64,000 nucleotides of DNA from Zea mays. Its lineage: Eukaryota; Streptophyta; Magnoliopsida; Poales; Poaceae. A model generated the notes under the pieces. It did no database searches. It was not told where the DNA came from and worked only from the letters and a program-made list of their open reading frames with translations. Positions 20,496-30,302 of the stretch are shown here, one piece after another. Location of the stretch: contig NC_050097.1 in assembly GCF_902167145.1 (NCBI RefSeq), positions 47,662,095 to 47,726,094 of the forward strand. The letters are read 5' to 3'. The stretch's first letter is position 1. Each line of letters starts with the position of its first letter. The position numbers were made by a program, and so were the translations under genes.

Positions 20496-23400
20496 GAAGC
20501 AGTGCTCGTCGACTTTCTCCGCGCAAACGCCGACGTCTTTGCGTGGAGTCCCTCGGACATGCCCGGCATACCGAGGGATGTCGCCGAGCACTCGCTGGAT
20601 ATTCGGGCCGGAGCCCGACCCGTCAGGCAGCCTCTGCGCCGATTCGACGAGGAGAAGCGCAGAGCGATAGGCGAGGAGATCCACAAGCTAATGGCAGCGG
20701 GGTTCATCAAAGAGGTATTCCATCCCGAATGGCTTGCCAACCCTGTGCTTGTGAGGAAAAAAGGGGGGAAATGGCGGATGTGTGTAGACTACACTGGTCT
20801 CAACAAAGCATGTCCGAAGGTTCCCTACCCTCTGCCTCGCATCGATCAAATCGTGGATTCCACTGCTGGGTGCGAAACCCTGTCCTTCCTCGATGCCTAC
20901 TCAGGGTATCACCAGATCCGGATGAAAGAGTCCGACCAACTCGCGACTTCTTTCATCACGCCGTTCGGCATGTACTGCTATGTCACCATGCCGTTCGGTC
21001 TGAGGAATGCGGGCGCGACGTACCAGCGGTGCATGAACCATGTGTTCGGCGAACACATCGGTCGCACAGTCGAGGCCTACGTCGATGACATCGTAGTCAA
21101 GACAAGGAAGGCTTCCGACCTCCTCTCTGACCTTGGAGTGACATTCCGATGTCTCAAGGCGAAAGGAGTCAAGCTCAATCCTGAGAAGTGTGTCTTCGGG
21201 GTGCCCCGGGGCATGCTCCTGGGGTTCATCGTCTCCGAGCGAGGCATCGAAGCCAACCCGGAGAAGATCGCAGCTATCACCAGCATGGGACCCATCAAGG
21301 ACTTAAAAGGCGTACAGAGGGTCATGGGATGCCTCGCGGCCCTGAGCCGCTTCATCTCACGCCTCGGCGAAAGAGGTCTGCCTCTGTACCGCCTCTTAAG
21401 GAAGGTCGAGAGTTTCGCTTGGACCCCTGAGGCCGAGGAAGCCCTCGGGAACCTGAAGGCGCTCCTTACAAAGGCGCCTGTCTTGGTGCCCCCAGCTGAT
21501 GGAGAAGCCCTCTTGGTCTACGTCGCCGCTACCACTCAGGTGGTTAGCGCCGCGATTGTAGTCGAGAGGCGAGAAGAAGGGCATGCATTGCCCGTTCAGA
21601 GGCCAGTCTACTTCGTCAGCGAAGTATTGTCCGAGACCAAGATCCGCTACCCGCAAGTTCAGAAGCTGCTGTATGTTGTGATCCTGACAAGGCGGAAGTT
21701 ACGACACTACTTCGAGTCTCATCCGGTAACTGTGGTGTCATCCTTCCCCCTGGGGGAGATCATCCAGTGCCGAGAGGCCTCGGGCAGGATCGCAAAGTGG
21801 GCAGTGGAAATCATGGGCGAAACGATCTCGTTCGCCCCTCGGAAAGCCATCAAGTCCCAAGTGTTGGCGGACTTCGTAGCTGAATGGGTCGACACCCAGC
21901 TGCCGACGGCTCCGATCCAACCGGAGCTCTGGACCATGTTTTTCGACGGGTCACTGATGAAGACGGGAGCCGGCGCGGGCCTGCTCTTCATCTCACCCCT
22001 CGGGAAGCACCTACGCTACGTGCTACGCCTCCATTTCCCGGCGTCCAACAATGTGGCCGAGTACGAAGCTCTGGTCAACGGGTTGCGGATCGCCATCGAG
22101 CTAGGGGTCAGACGCCTCGACGCCCGCGGTGACTCGCAGCTCGTCATCGACCAAGTCATGAAGAACTCCCACTACCGCGACCCGAAGATGGAGGCCTACT
22201 GCGATGAGGTTCGGCGCCTGGAAGACAAGTTCTTCGGGCTCGAGCTCAACCACATCGCTCGGCGCTACAACGAGACTGTAGACGAGCTGGCTAAAATAGC
22301 CTCGGGGCGAACGACGGTCCCCCCGGACGTCTTCTCCCGGGATCTGCACCAACCCTCCGTCAAGATCGGCGACTCGCCCGAGCCCGAGGCACCCTCGGCT
22401 CAGCCCGAGGCACCCTCGGCTCAGCCCGAGGCGCCCTCGGTTCGGCCCGAGGTACCCTCGGCCCCAGGGGCCGAGGCACTGCACGTCGAGGAGGAGCAGA
22501 GCGGGGCCACGCCTGATCGAAATTGGCATGCCCCGTACCTGCGATATCTCCGCCAGGGAGAGCTACCCCTCGACCAAGCCGAGGCTTGGAGGGTAGCTCG
22601 ACGCGCCAAGTCGTTCGTCTTGCTGGGCGATGAGGAGGAGCTCTACCACCGGAGCCCCTCGGGCATCCTCCAGCGATGCATCTCCATCGCCGAAGGTCAG
22701 GAACTCTTGCAAGAAATACACTCGGGGGCTTGCGGCCATCATGCAGCGCCTCGAGCCCTTGTCGGGAATGCCTTCCGGCAAGGCTTCTACTGGCCAACGG
22801 CGGTGGCTGACGCCACTAGAATTGTCCGCACCTGCGAAGGGTGCCAATTCTATGCGAAGCAGACCCACCTGCCCGCTCAGGCTCTGCAGACGATACCCAT
22901 CACCTGGCCCTTCGCTGTATGGGGTCTGGACCTCGTCGGTCCCTTGCAGAAGGCGCCCGGGGGCTACACGCACCTGCTGGTCGCCATCGACAAATTCTCC
23001 AAGTGGATCGAGGTCCGACCCCTGAACAGCATCAGGTCCGAGCAGGCAGTGGCGTTCTTCACCAACATCATCCATCGCTTCGGGTTCCCAAACTCCATCA
23101 TCACCGACAACGGTACCCAGTTCACCGGCAGAAAATTCTTGGATTTTTGCGAGGATCACCACATCCGGGTGGACTGGGCTGTCGTGGCTCATCCCATGTC
23201 GAATGGGCAAGTAGAGCGTGCCAACGGCATGATTCTACAAGGGCTCAAGCCTCGAATTTACAACGGCCTCAACAAGTTCGGCAAGCGATGGATGAAGGAA
23301 CTCCCCTCGGTGGTCTGGAGCCTGAGGACGACGCCGAGCCGAGCCACGGGTTTCACGCCGTTCTTCCTGGTCTACGGGGCCGAGGCCATCTTACCCACTG

Positions 23401-23765
23401 ACCTGGAATACGGCTCCCCGAGGACGAGGGCCTACAACGATCAAAGCAACCAAGCTAGCCGAGAAGAATCGCTGGACCAGCTGGAAGAGGCTCGGGACAA
23501 GGCCTTACTACACTCGGTGCGGTACCAGCAGTCCCTGCGACGCTACCACGCCCGAGGGGTCCGGTCCCGAGACCTCCAGGTGGGCGATCTGGTGCTTCGG
23601 CTGCGGCAAGACGCCCGAGGGAGGCACAAGCTCACGCCCCCCTGGGAGGGGCCATTCGTCATCGCCAAAGTCCTGAAGCCTGGAACATACAAGCTGGCCA
23701 ACAATCAAGGCGAGATCTACGGCAACGCTTGGAACATCAAACAGCTACGTCGCTTCTACCCTTAA
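20496..23765 (+). CDS. pol: Tat pol: RT, RNase H, archaeal-type RNase H, integrase
   Basis: This continues the gag frame after the single TAG. Domains in order, by residue from 20502: RT (about 65-260; YPLPRIDQIVDS, LDAYSGYHQIRM, catalytic YVDD near 192); first RNase H (about 320-430); second, archaeal-type RNase H (about 475-600; MFFDGSLMKTGAGAG, NNVAEYEALVNGL, GDSQLVIDQV). A Pro/Ala/Glu repeat linker (PEAPSAQ, about 625-650) follows. Integrase is last: HHCC finger near 735-775, core Asp in GLDLVGP, Asp in ITDNGTQFTG, Glu in GQVERANGM, and a C-terminal GPF-type end. No other stop was seen. It reverse-transcribes and integrates the element. Confidence 0.93.
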   Translation, partial: EAVLVDFLRANADVFAWSPSDMPGIPRDVAEHSLDIRAGARPVRQPLRRFDEEKRRAIGEEIHKLMAAGFIKEVFHPEWLANPVLVRKKGGKWRMCVDYTGLNKACPKVPYPLPRIDQIVDSTAGCETLSFLDAYSGYHQIRMKESDQLATSFITPFGMYCYVTMPFGLRNAGATYQRCMNHVFGEHIGRTVEAYVDDIVVKTRKASDLLSDLGVTFRCLKAKGVKLNPEKCVFGVPRGMLLGFIVSERGIEANPEKIAAITSMGPIKDLKGVQRVMGCLAALSRFISRLGERGLPLYRLLRKVESFAWTPEAEEALGNLKALLTKAPVLVPPADGEALLVYVAATTQVVSAAIVVERREEGHALPVQRPVYFVSEVLSETKIRYPQVQKLLYVVILTRRKLRHYFESHPVTVVSSFPLGEIIQCREASGRIAKWAVEIMGETISFAPRKAIKSQVLADFVAEWVDTQLPTAPIQPELWTMFFDGSLMKTGAGAGLLFISPLGKHLRYVLRLHFPASNNVAEYEALVNGLRIAIELGVRRLDARGDSQLVIDQVMKNSHYRDPKMEAYCDEVRRLEDKFFGLELNHIARRYNETVDELAKIASGRTTVPPDVFSRDLHQPSVKIGDSPEPEAPSAQPEAPSAQPEAPSVRPEVPSAPGAEALHVEEEQSGATPDRNWHAPYLRYLRQGELPLDQAEAWRVARRAKSFVLLGDEEELYHRSPSGILQRCISIAEGQELLQEIHSGACGHHAAPRALVGNAFRQGFYWPTAVADATRIVRTCEGCQFYAKQTHLPAQALQTIPITWPFAVWGLDLVGPLQKAPGGYTHLLVAIDKFSKWIEVRPLNSIRSEQAVAFFTNIIHRFGFPNSIITDNGTQFTGRKFLDFCEDHHIRVDWAVVAHPMSNGQVERANGMILQGLKPRIYNGLNKFGKRWMKELPSVVWSLRTTPSRATGFTPFFLVYGAEAILPTDLEYGSPRTRAYNDQSNQASREESLDQLEEARDKALLHSVRYQQSLRRYHARGVRSRDLQVGDLVLRLRQDARGRHKLTPPWEGPFVIAKVLKPGTYKLANNQGEIYGNAWNIKQLRRFYP

Positions 23766-23999
23766 GATGTTTTCAAGTTGTTCATATACCTCGCACCCAC
23801 GCAAAGTTTAGTCATCAAGGAAGGGTCGGCCTCGCCTCGGCAAAGCCCGACCCTCCCTCGGGGGCTAAAAGGGGGGAGACCCCCTCCGCGTCGAAATTTT
23901 CCTCGAAAAAGGATCTCTTTTTAGCAGAATTTCTTTCGTGCTTTTTGACTACTTCGAAAAGCGGATCCTGGAAACGACAGAGTACACGTAAGCAGCCAA

Positions 24000-24878
24000 G
24001 GCTGACCGAGCCGAGGGACTCCTACGCCTCCGGGATACGGATACCTCACTCATCACCTTCTGCGATAAGTAACTCGCGTTCGGATAAAGTGATTCCGCGG
24101 ACCGAACAAGTCTTCACGTTTGGAAGCTCTTCTGTCGAGGCGGTCCTTCAAGCCTTCTCGACTGAATCGGTGACAGGGCCTCGTGGACGGGCGAAAGTAC
24201 GCGTAAGCGACAAGGCCGACCGAGCCGAGGGACTCCCACGCCTCTGGGATACGGATACCTCACTCATCACCTTCCGCGAGAAGCAACTCTCGCCCACACA
24301 AACATCCCTGTTACCGACGGAAAGTCCAGATGCTCGGAATAAGAGGAAAAGAGACGCGGCTTTACAACGCAGCGAGGGTGTGTTTTCTAGCCTCGGCGGC
24401 CGCAGAAGGCACACGCTACAAGATAATCTGATCCTGCAGGCTCGGATCTTCACGCTGGAAGGGGGCTGTAGCACCCTCGGCATCGACGACGCCTTCAGCG
24501 AGATCCGACCCAGCCTCGGACGGCGACGCGGTCCGGGGACTTCTCCAGGAATCCGGCTCGAGCAGGCGGCTCAGCCGGTTACCCCTGGGGCCTCGGCCAA
24601 CCATCTTCCAAGGGCGCCAGCCCGACCCGAGGCCTCGACTGATCAACTCCGGCGTCAGCCCCGCTGACGGGCAACCCGGCTAGGCTCCGGCCAACCAGGT
24701 TCCCATTTTCGAGCCAACTCCGCCTCTGTTCGTACTGATATCGCTACCCCTGGCCTCGGCTCATCGAAGAGCGGCCAAGGGGTCCCTTTAACTGAGCTAG
24801 AGGAGCCTCAGACAACAAGGCCGATCGAGCCGAGGGACTCCTACGCCTCCGGGATACGGATACCTCACTCGTCACCTT
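24000..24878 (+). repeat. three dispersed copies of a 60-bp direct repeat
   Basis: Copies at about 24000-24060, 24209-24274 and 24816-24878 share CCGAGCCGAGGGACTC and GGATACGGATACCTCACTC. Related copies lie in the other Tat element at about 62463, 63113 and 63322, reversed. The role is unknown. Confidence 0.85.
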
Positions 24879-25000
24879 GACACGGGGCGACTCATGCTTG
24901 GTGAAGCGTTTCAGATAATCAGCAGGCGAGACTTAGCGCTCGAAAATAAGAAAAAAAACACGGCTCCGTGCCGAAATTACATACATGTTCAGGCCTCGAC

Positions 25001-25801
25001 AGCCACAATGAACAAAAACACTGGCATTCGAAGTGCCATTACAAACGGAACTCCGGTTCCCCCTCCGCAGGTACGAACAACCCCACTCCATGGGGAAGGC
25101 CTGCGGAGCAACAGAAGACCGACGAACGGCGCGCCGTCACCTGCTCCAGCAGCGGCGACGACGACGACTTCTACTCCGGGGGGTCGAACAGCGGCAGCAC
25201 TGACCTCAGGGCGGGTGCCGCTGCTAGGAGGCCCCCGCCCACGCCAAAACTTGTGAGGCAAGGGCGGGCAGAAGTCTGCAGAGTTGAAGGTCGGTCCGTG
25301 GCCAGCCTTGGCTGTCTCGCCGGCAGAAGAACCTCTTCAAGCTGCCGTGGCGGACGCCGGCGCCGCGAGCGGCTTCGAAGCCACTCGCGTCCGAGAACCA
25401 GGCACGGTACAGCTGCCAGCGCCACGGACGACGACCGCCCTTCCCTCTGATCACTGAGTGAAGGAGCGGGCCGCCGCCCACGCGGGGGCCGACCTCAACT
25501 CGGCGCACTCCCCTCCCCAGCCCTGGTGATGAAAATCCTTGAGGCTGAGGGAGGGGCAGGGGCCGCAGCCCGGCTCGCTTTCCCCCACCATCAAGCTGGA
25601 GGTCACCATCTTGGGTGACCGCCGGCGGGGGGAAGCGACCGGGCTGCATGATGAAAATCCTTGAAGCCGAACGATGGCTGAAAGGTACCAACTCCCACGG
25701 AGTTGCGTCCCTCCAGCGAGGAGGCGGAAAGACGGCGGATACCCCCCATCCGGGGGCTTGGAAGATGGAAAGACACGACACATAAGGGAGGAAGAAAACA
25801 T
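25001..25801 (-). pseudogene. antisense ORF in the Tat 3' region (conserved, shifted frames)
   Basis: On the minus strand, frames spanning 25801 down to about 25001 encode protein-like sequence including GGTQLRGSWYLSAIVRLQGF and SEPGCGPCPSLSLKDFHH. The other Tat element has a clear relative on its own antisense strand (61411-62400, GGTQLRGSWYLSAIARLQGF). Conservation of residues between the two copies suggests a real antisense ORF in this family. Antisense ORFs between pol and LTR are known in the Tat lineage; no function is established. In this copy the frame is broken into at least two parts. Confidence 0.5.
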
Positions 25802-26701
25802 GGTTGCCTTCCGAAAGGGGTCACCCCCCTTTTAAAGGCAACTCTCCCTACGTGCGCCCCCAAACGCCACGGGCTGAGTCTTCTCCAACACGCTCCAAGG
25901 CCCTCCCCTGCGGCTCGGGGGCTGGGTCCCGCATGTCATGCAAACCGGCTCAGAACAGAAGAAGCCAAACCGCCGCGCGCGGTGCACGCGACCGCCCAGC
26001 GGTTACAAGCGACCCCCCACTTTTGCCCAGACCAACGGGCGGAAGGGGCGGGCAGCCATGCAGGTGGCATGCAACCGCGCCAGGTGGACGCGCTTCTCTG
26101 ACTTCTGACACGCCAGCTTGGAGGCCCAGGCCCACGCGTCACGCAACCAGCGCGCCAGTTGCTGCATGCAAGCAACCGCACCGCCACTTGCACCACCGTC
26201 GCACCTCTTCGGTTGCGGAACCTATGCCGCGACTCGAGGCGACCAGCGCACGACCCAACAGCGCCAGCCTAGCGCGACGGTCTATGCGGCCGAAAGTGGG
26301 CCGGCAGTAATGACAGTGGCAGGCGGGCGGGAGCCGCGGTCACGTCGTCAGCCAGGCTCACGTCCCATCCAGGGACAGCAAGAGAGCCTCCTCCCACGGC
26401 GTGAAGACGGTGCGCCCGTGATCCGTTCCTCGAACGGCTCGCGCACGCGCAACGGCTACCCCGCCAACCACTCGCCCCGTCGCATTAACTCCGCGGCGGG
26501 ACAGGCGGCGCCTCTGGCAGGAGCGGCGGGCGACGCTTCGCCTTCGCCGTAATTACCGCGCCAAAAAAGGTACGCCACGTCGTTCGATTTCGTATCCTTT
26601 TCCTTTTTTCCTCTTTCTCTATCTCTTGCAACAGGGACCGGGAAAGGGGGATACCCCGAAAAGGATCCTTCTCTGTGAAGGAACCGGGCTCCGAGCCCCC
26701 C

Positions 26702-26925
26702 CTACTGATCAGAGGTTCGAAGGCTGGCCCTCCGAAGGGTTCAACAGTCGCCTCAGATCGCGTGGGCCCGACACCCACTACTGGTCAGGGGTTCGAAGGC
26801 CGGCCCCCCGAAGGGCTCCATGGCCGCCTCAGGCTACCCGGGCTCCGCGCCCATTACTGATCAGGGGTTCGAAGGCTGGCCCCCGAAGGGTTCACAGTCG
26901 CCTCAGACACCGAGCGAGGGATGAC
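26702..26925 (+). repeat. three-copy 76-bp tandem repeat
   Basis: Units start near 26702, 26779 and 26855, each with TACTGATCAGAGGTTCGAAG or a close variant and CGCCTCAG. The other Tat element has two such units, reversed, near 46690-46830. Confidence 0.85.
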
Positions 26926-27638
26926 CAGGGGTACGTTCGATACATAACCGAGGCTCGGGCTGCGCTCCCGAGGTACCCTAGGACATTTCCGAGACCAGCG
27001 GGAACGATCTTGTAACGGAATCCCATCGGAGGGAGGCATCGAGCCCTCGGACCCCGTCGCCAGGGGACCGGGTCCGGCAGATCACCCGCAGGTACTTTTG
27101 GGCGTGCCTCTGGGCCCCTAGCCGACCCCCAACGAACGGGGCACGGACGTCCACTCGGATCACCCGCTTGCAGCTCACCGGAGACACCATGTTCGGTGCC
27201 CATCGAGGGTAACATGGCGCTCTCCCCCTCCTCCTTGCGGAAAGGCGACGCAGGGGCGTATGTAAAAAAGCCGAGTCTGTCCCTGATCGTCCTCTCGCCC
27301 TGTGCGGAGGCTCGGGGGCTGCTCTCGCAAACCCGGCTCCGGCCAGACCGTTGACAGCGTCAACATACCAGCCCGAGAGCTTGGGCCCCGACCGTGCACC
27401 CGGGCTACGGCCAGTTCGCATGAGGGAACAACCAGACCAGCCGAAGCATTACGCAAGGCATTAAGACCTCGAAGGAGTGAAACCACTCCTCCGAGGCCTC
27501 GGGGGCTACACCCGGCGGGTGCGCTCGCACGCACCCACCGGAACAAAATGCAACCGAGAAAGGCTGGTCCCCTTGCAAAAAAGTGCGACGAAAGCCTCCA
27601 AGCGAGTGCTAACACTCCCTTCGAGGCTCGGGGGCTAC

Positions 27639-29336
27639 TGTCGGGGACCATAATTAGGGGTACCCTCAAGACGCCTAATTCTCAGCTGGTAACCCCCATC
27701 AGCATAAAGCTGCAGAGGCCTGATGGGTGCGATTAAGTCAGGGATCAGTCCATACGAGTGACTCGATCACGCTTCGCCCGAGCCTAGCCTCGGCCAAGGG
27801 CAGCCGACCTCGAGGGACTTCCGTCTCGCCCGAGGCCTTGGCTTCGCTGAGAAGCAACCCTGACCAAATCGCCGCACCGACTGACCGAGTTGCAGGAGCA
27901 TTTAATGCAAAGGTGGCCTGACACCTTTATCCTGACGCGCGCCCCCCGGCAGAGCCGAAGTGACCGCCGTCACTTCGCCGCACCACTGACCGGTCTGACA
28001 GAAGGACAGCGCCGCCTGCGCCACTCCGACTGCAGTGCCACTCAACAGAGTGAGTCTGACAGGCAGTTAGGCCTTGCCAAAGGCGCCATAGGAAGCTCCG
28101 CTCCGCCCGATCCCAGGGCTCGGACTCGGGCTAAGACCCGGAAGACGGCGAACTCCGCTCCGCCCGACCCCAGGGCTCGGACTCGGGCTAAGACCCGGAA
28201 GACGACGAACTCCGCTCCGCCCGACCCCAGGGCTCGGACTCGGGCTCAGACCCGGAAGACGGCGAACTCCGCTCCGCCCGACCCTAGGGCTCGGACTCGG
28301 GCTAAGACCTGGAAGACGGCGAACTCCGCTCCGCCCGACCCCAGGGCTCGGACTCGGGCTAAGACCCGGAAGACGACGAACTCCGCTCCGCCCGACCCCA
28401 GGGCTTGGACTCGGGCTCAGACCCGGAAGACGGCGAACTCCGCTCTGCCCGACCCCAGGGCTCGGACTCGGGCTAAGACCTGGAAGACGACGAACTCCGC
28501 TTCGCCCGACCCCAGGGCTCGGACTCCGCCCGGGCCTCTACCGAACGATCTCCGCCTCGCCCGACCCGGGGGCTCGGGCTCGGCCTCGGCCACGGAAGAC
28601 AGACTCGACCCCGGCTTCGGAGGAGCCCCCACGTCGCCCGACCTAGGGCACAGGCCCGCCACGTCAACAGGAAGCGCCATCATCATCCTACCCCGAGCCG
28701 ACTCGGGTCATGGAGAACAAGACCGGTGTCCCATCTGGCTAGCTCCGCCAGATGGGCAATGATGGCGCCCCACAAGCTCTGTGACGACGGCGGCTCTCAG
28801 CTCTCTTACGGAAGAAGGTGGACGTCAGCAAGGACTCGACCGCTCCGACAGCTGTCCCTCCGCCAGGCTCCGTTGCTCCTCCGACAGCCACGACATCACG
28901 CCAGCAGGGTGCCAAGATCTCTCCGGCTGCCACATTGGCATGTACTTAGGGCGCTAGCTCTCCCTCCGCTAGACACGTAGCACTCTGCTACACCCCCATT
29001 GTACACCTGGATCCTCTCCTTACGCCTATAAAAGGAAGGACCAGGGCCTTCTTAGAGAAGGTTGGCCGCGCGGGATGAGGACGGGACAGGCGCTCTCTCA
29101 GGGCCGCTCGCTTCCCTCACCCGCGTGGACGCTTGTAACCCCCCTACTGCAAGCGCACCCGACCTGGGCGCGGGACGAACACGAAGGCCGCGGGATCTCC
29201 ACCTCTCTCACGCCCGTCTCCGGCCACCTCGCTTCTCCCCCCTTCGCGCTCGCCCACGCGCTCGACCCATCTGGGCTGGGGCACGCGGCACACTCACTCG
29301 TCGGCTCGGGGACCCCCCGGTCTCGAAACGCCGACA
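27639..29336 (+). repeat. 3' LTR of the Tat element (1698 bp)
   Basis: It is collinear with the 5' LTR apart from the 41-bp deletion near 27832 and about 16 single-base differences counted by eye. It ends GCCGACA, followed by the AAGGG target duplication. The 57-bp array lies at about 28092-28527. Confidence 0.95.
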
Positions 29337-29341
29337 AAGGG

Positions 29342-29896
29342 TAACTAGGCAGATGACGATTCTCATTAACACTCCCAAGACGTCAATGGCGCATACTATA
29401 GCTGGCAAAGACGTCACGTATTGGCGCATACTATAGCTGGCTTAATCTTCGGCTTCACGTATTGGCACATACTATAGCTGGCTTATTGAAACTTTGCCTT
29501 TTAACTATCTGCTACATTGTTTGCATACTTGTAGCCATTTGTTTCTTTACATAATTTGTCGTGTTAGACCGCTTTATAAATAAATGCGATGTTTATATTT
29601 GGCACTTGTTCTTGCTCTTGAGCTTCTAGCAATTCCTGCTTGCTCATTGCACCATAGATGTACTCAGTGATTGGCAACTACTACTGCTGGATAGAACTTT
29701 CACTTTTGACCTGTGACCCTGCATATAATAACAGTGAGGCACCTCAATCATTGAGCATAGTTAACAAATCCTAACATACCTTGGACAGTGTAACAGTGCT
29801 GTTGTGCATAGCAAGTTTTTAGGATGAACAAATAGATACTGGCGTATCTTCCTCTAAGATAAATGTCAAGCCTGGTTCTCTATTGACTATGCTTTT
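29342..29896 (+). other. Helitron interior right of the gypsy insertion
   Basis: No gene is seen. Three copies of GCATACTATAGCTGGC or a one-base variant occur at about 29388, 29421 and 29468, spaced 33 and 47 bases. They lie within CGTATTGGCGCATACTATAG contexts. Confidence 0.5.
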
Positions 29897-30115
29897 GTTT
29901 GTGTTGCATTTTTCAGTCATCGAGTCTAAAAAAATTGTTTGTTTTCAAAGTTTCGAGGAAGCATCCATTATTGTGTTGCATTTTTCAGTCATCGAGTCTA
30001 AAAAAAATTGTTTGTTTTCAAAGTTTCGAGGAAGCATCCATTATTGTGTTGCATTTTTCAGTCATCGAGTCTAAAAAAGTTATTTGTTTTCAAAGTTTCG
30101 AGGAAACATCCAATA
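29897..30115 (+). repeat. 72-bp tandem repeat, three copies
   Basis: Units start near 29899, 29971 and 30044 and share GTTGCATTTTTCAGTCATCG, an A-run and CAAAGTTTCGAGGAA. The last unit runs directly into the Helitron terminal hairpin. Confidence 0.9.
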
Positions 30116-30116
30116 G

Positions 30117-30145
30117 AGCGCCCGTAAGGACGCTCCATGTTCTAG
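30117..30145 (+). other. Helitron 3' terminus: hairpin plus CTAG
   Basis: GAGCG and CGCTC form a stem around CCCGTAAGGA; six bases later comes CTAG, then host T. This is the replication-termination structure known for plant Helitrons. Confidence 0.65.
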
Positions 30146-30302
30146 TGTCCTAAATGACAGGTTGAAATGCATACGGATGGGCTAGATGACATGCTGAATA
30201 GTTTTTATTACAGCCAGCGATCGGATGCATTATTAAACCAAACAGAGCAGCTTTTCATTTCCCTTGATCTGCGCTTGCACCTGCATAGCTGCATGCATGC
30301 CT

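Larger units (their letters stand above)
23766..27638 (+). other. long 3' region of the Tat element
   Basis: Nearly 3.9 kb separate pol from the 3' LTR. This is typical of Tat elements, which may carry extra ORFs there. It contains a G-rich tract after pol (CTCGGGGGCTAAAAGGGGGG near 23858), three copies of a 60-bp repeat, an antisense ORF region, a 76-bp tandem repeat, and ends with a purine-rich GAGGCTCGGGGGCTAC against the LTR, probably the primer tract. Confidence 0.8.
15449..29336 (+). mobile_element. complete Tat-lineage Ty3/gypsy retrotransposon (13.9 kb)
   Basis: Two collinear LTRs (15449-17187 and 27639-29336) flank a primer site, gag-protease, RT, dual RNase H and integrase, then a 3.9-kb 3' region. 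Both flanks carry AAGGG (15444-15448, 29337-29341), so the copy is intact as an insertion. RT before integrase defines gypsy; a second, archaeal-type RNase H and the long 3' region define the Tat lineage. The LTR start TGTCGGGGACCATAATTAGG is that of abundant maize families (Flip/Xilon-like, from memory). By eye the LTRs differ at about 16 sites plus one 41-bp indel, suggesting insertion well under one million years ago. Confidence 0.96.
12390..30145 (+). mobile_element. probable gene-capturing Helitron, interrupted by a gypsy element
   Basis: The right end is well formed: a 20-base hairpin GAGCGCCCGTAAGGACGCTC at 30117-30136, six bases, then CTAG at 30142-30145 followed by host T. This is the layout of plant Helitron 3' ends. 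The proposed left end is TCTACACATTAC at 12390 after host A, a weaker match to the maize 5' pattern. The interior holds pieces of at least two, probably three, unrelated host genes in the same sense orientation, the classic content of maize non-autonomous Helitrons. Without the nested gypsy element it would be about 3.9 kb. No Rep/helicase is present. Confidence 0.6.

Noticed and set aside
24000..24878. CRISPR-like repeat array
   Set aside because: Repeats are about 60 bp, irregularly spaced and part of a eukaryotic LTR element.
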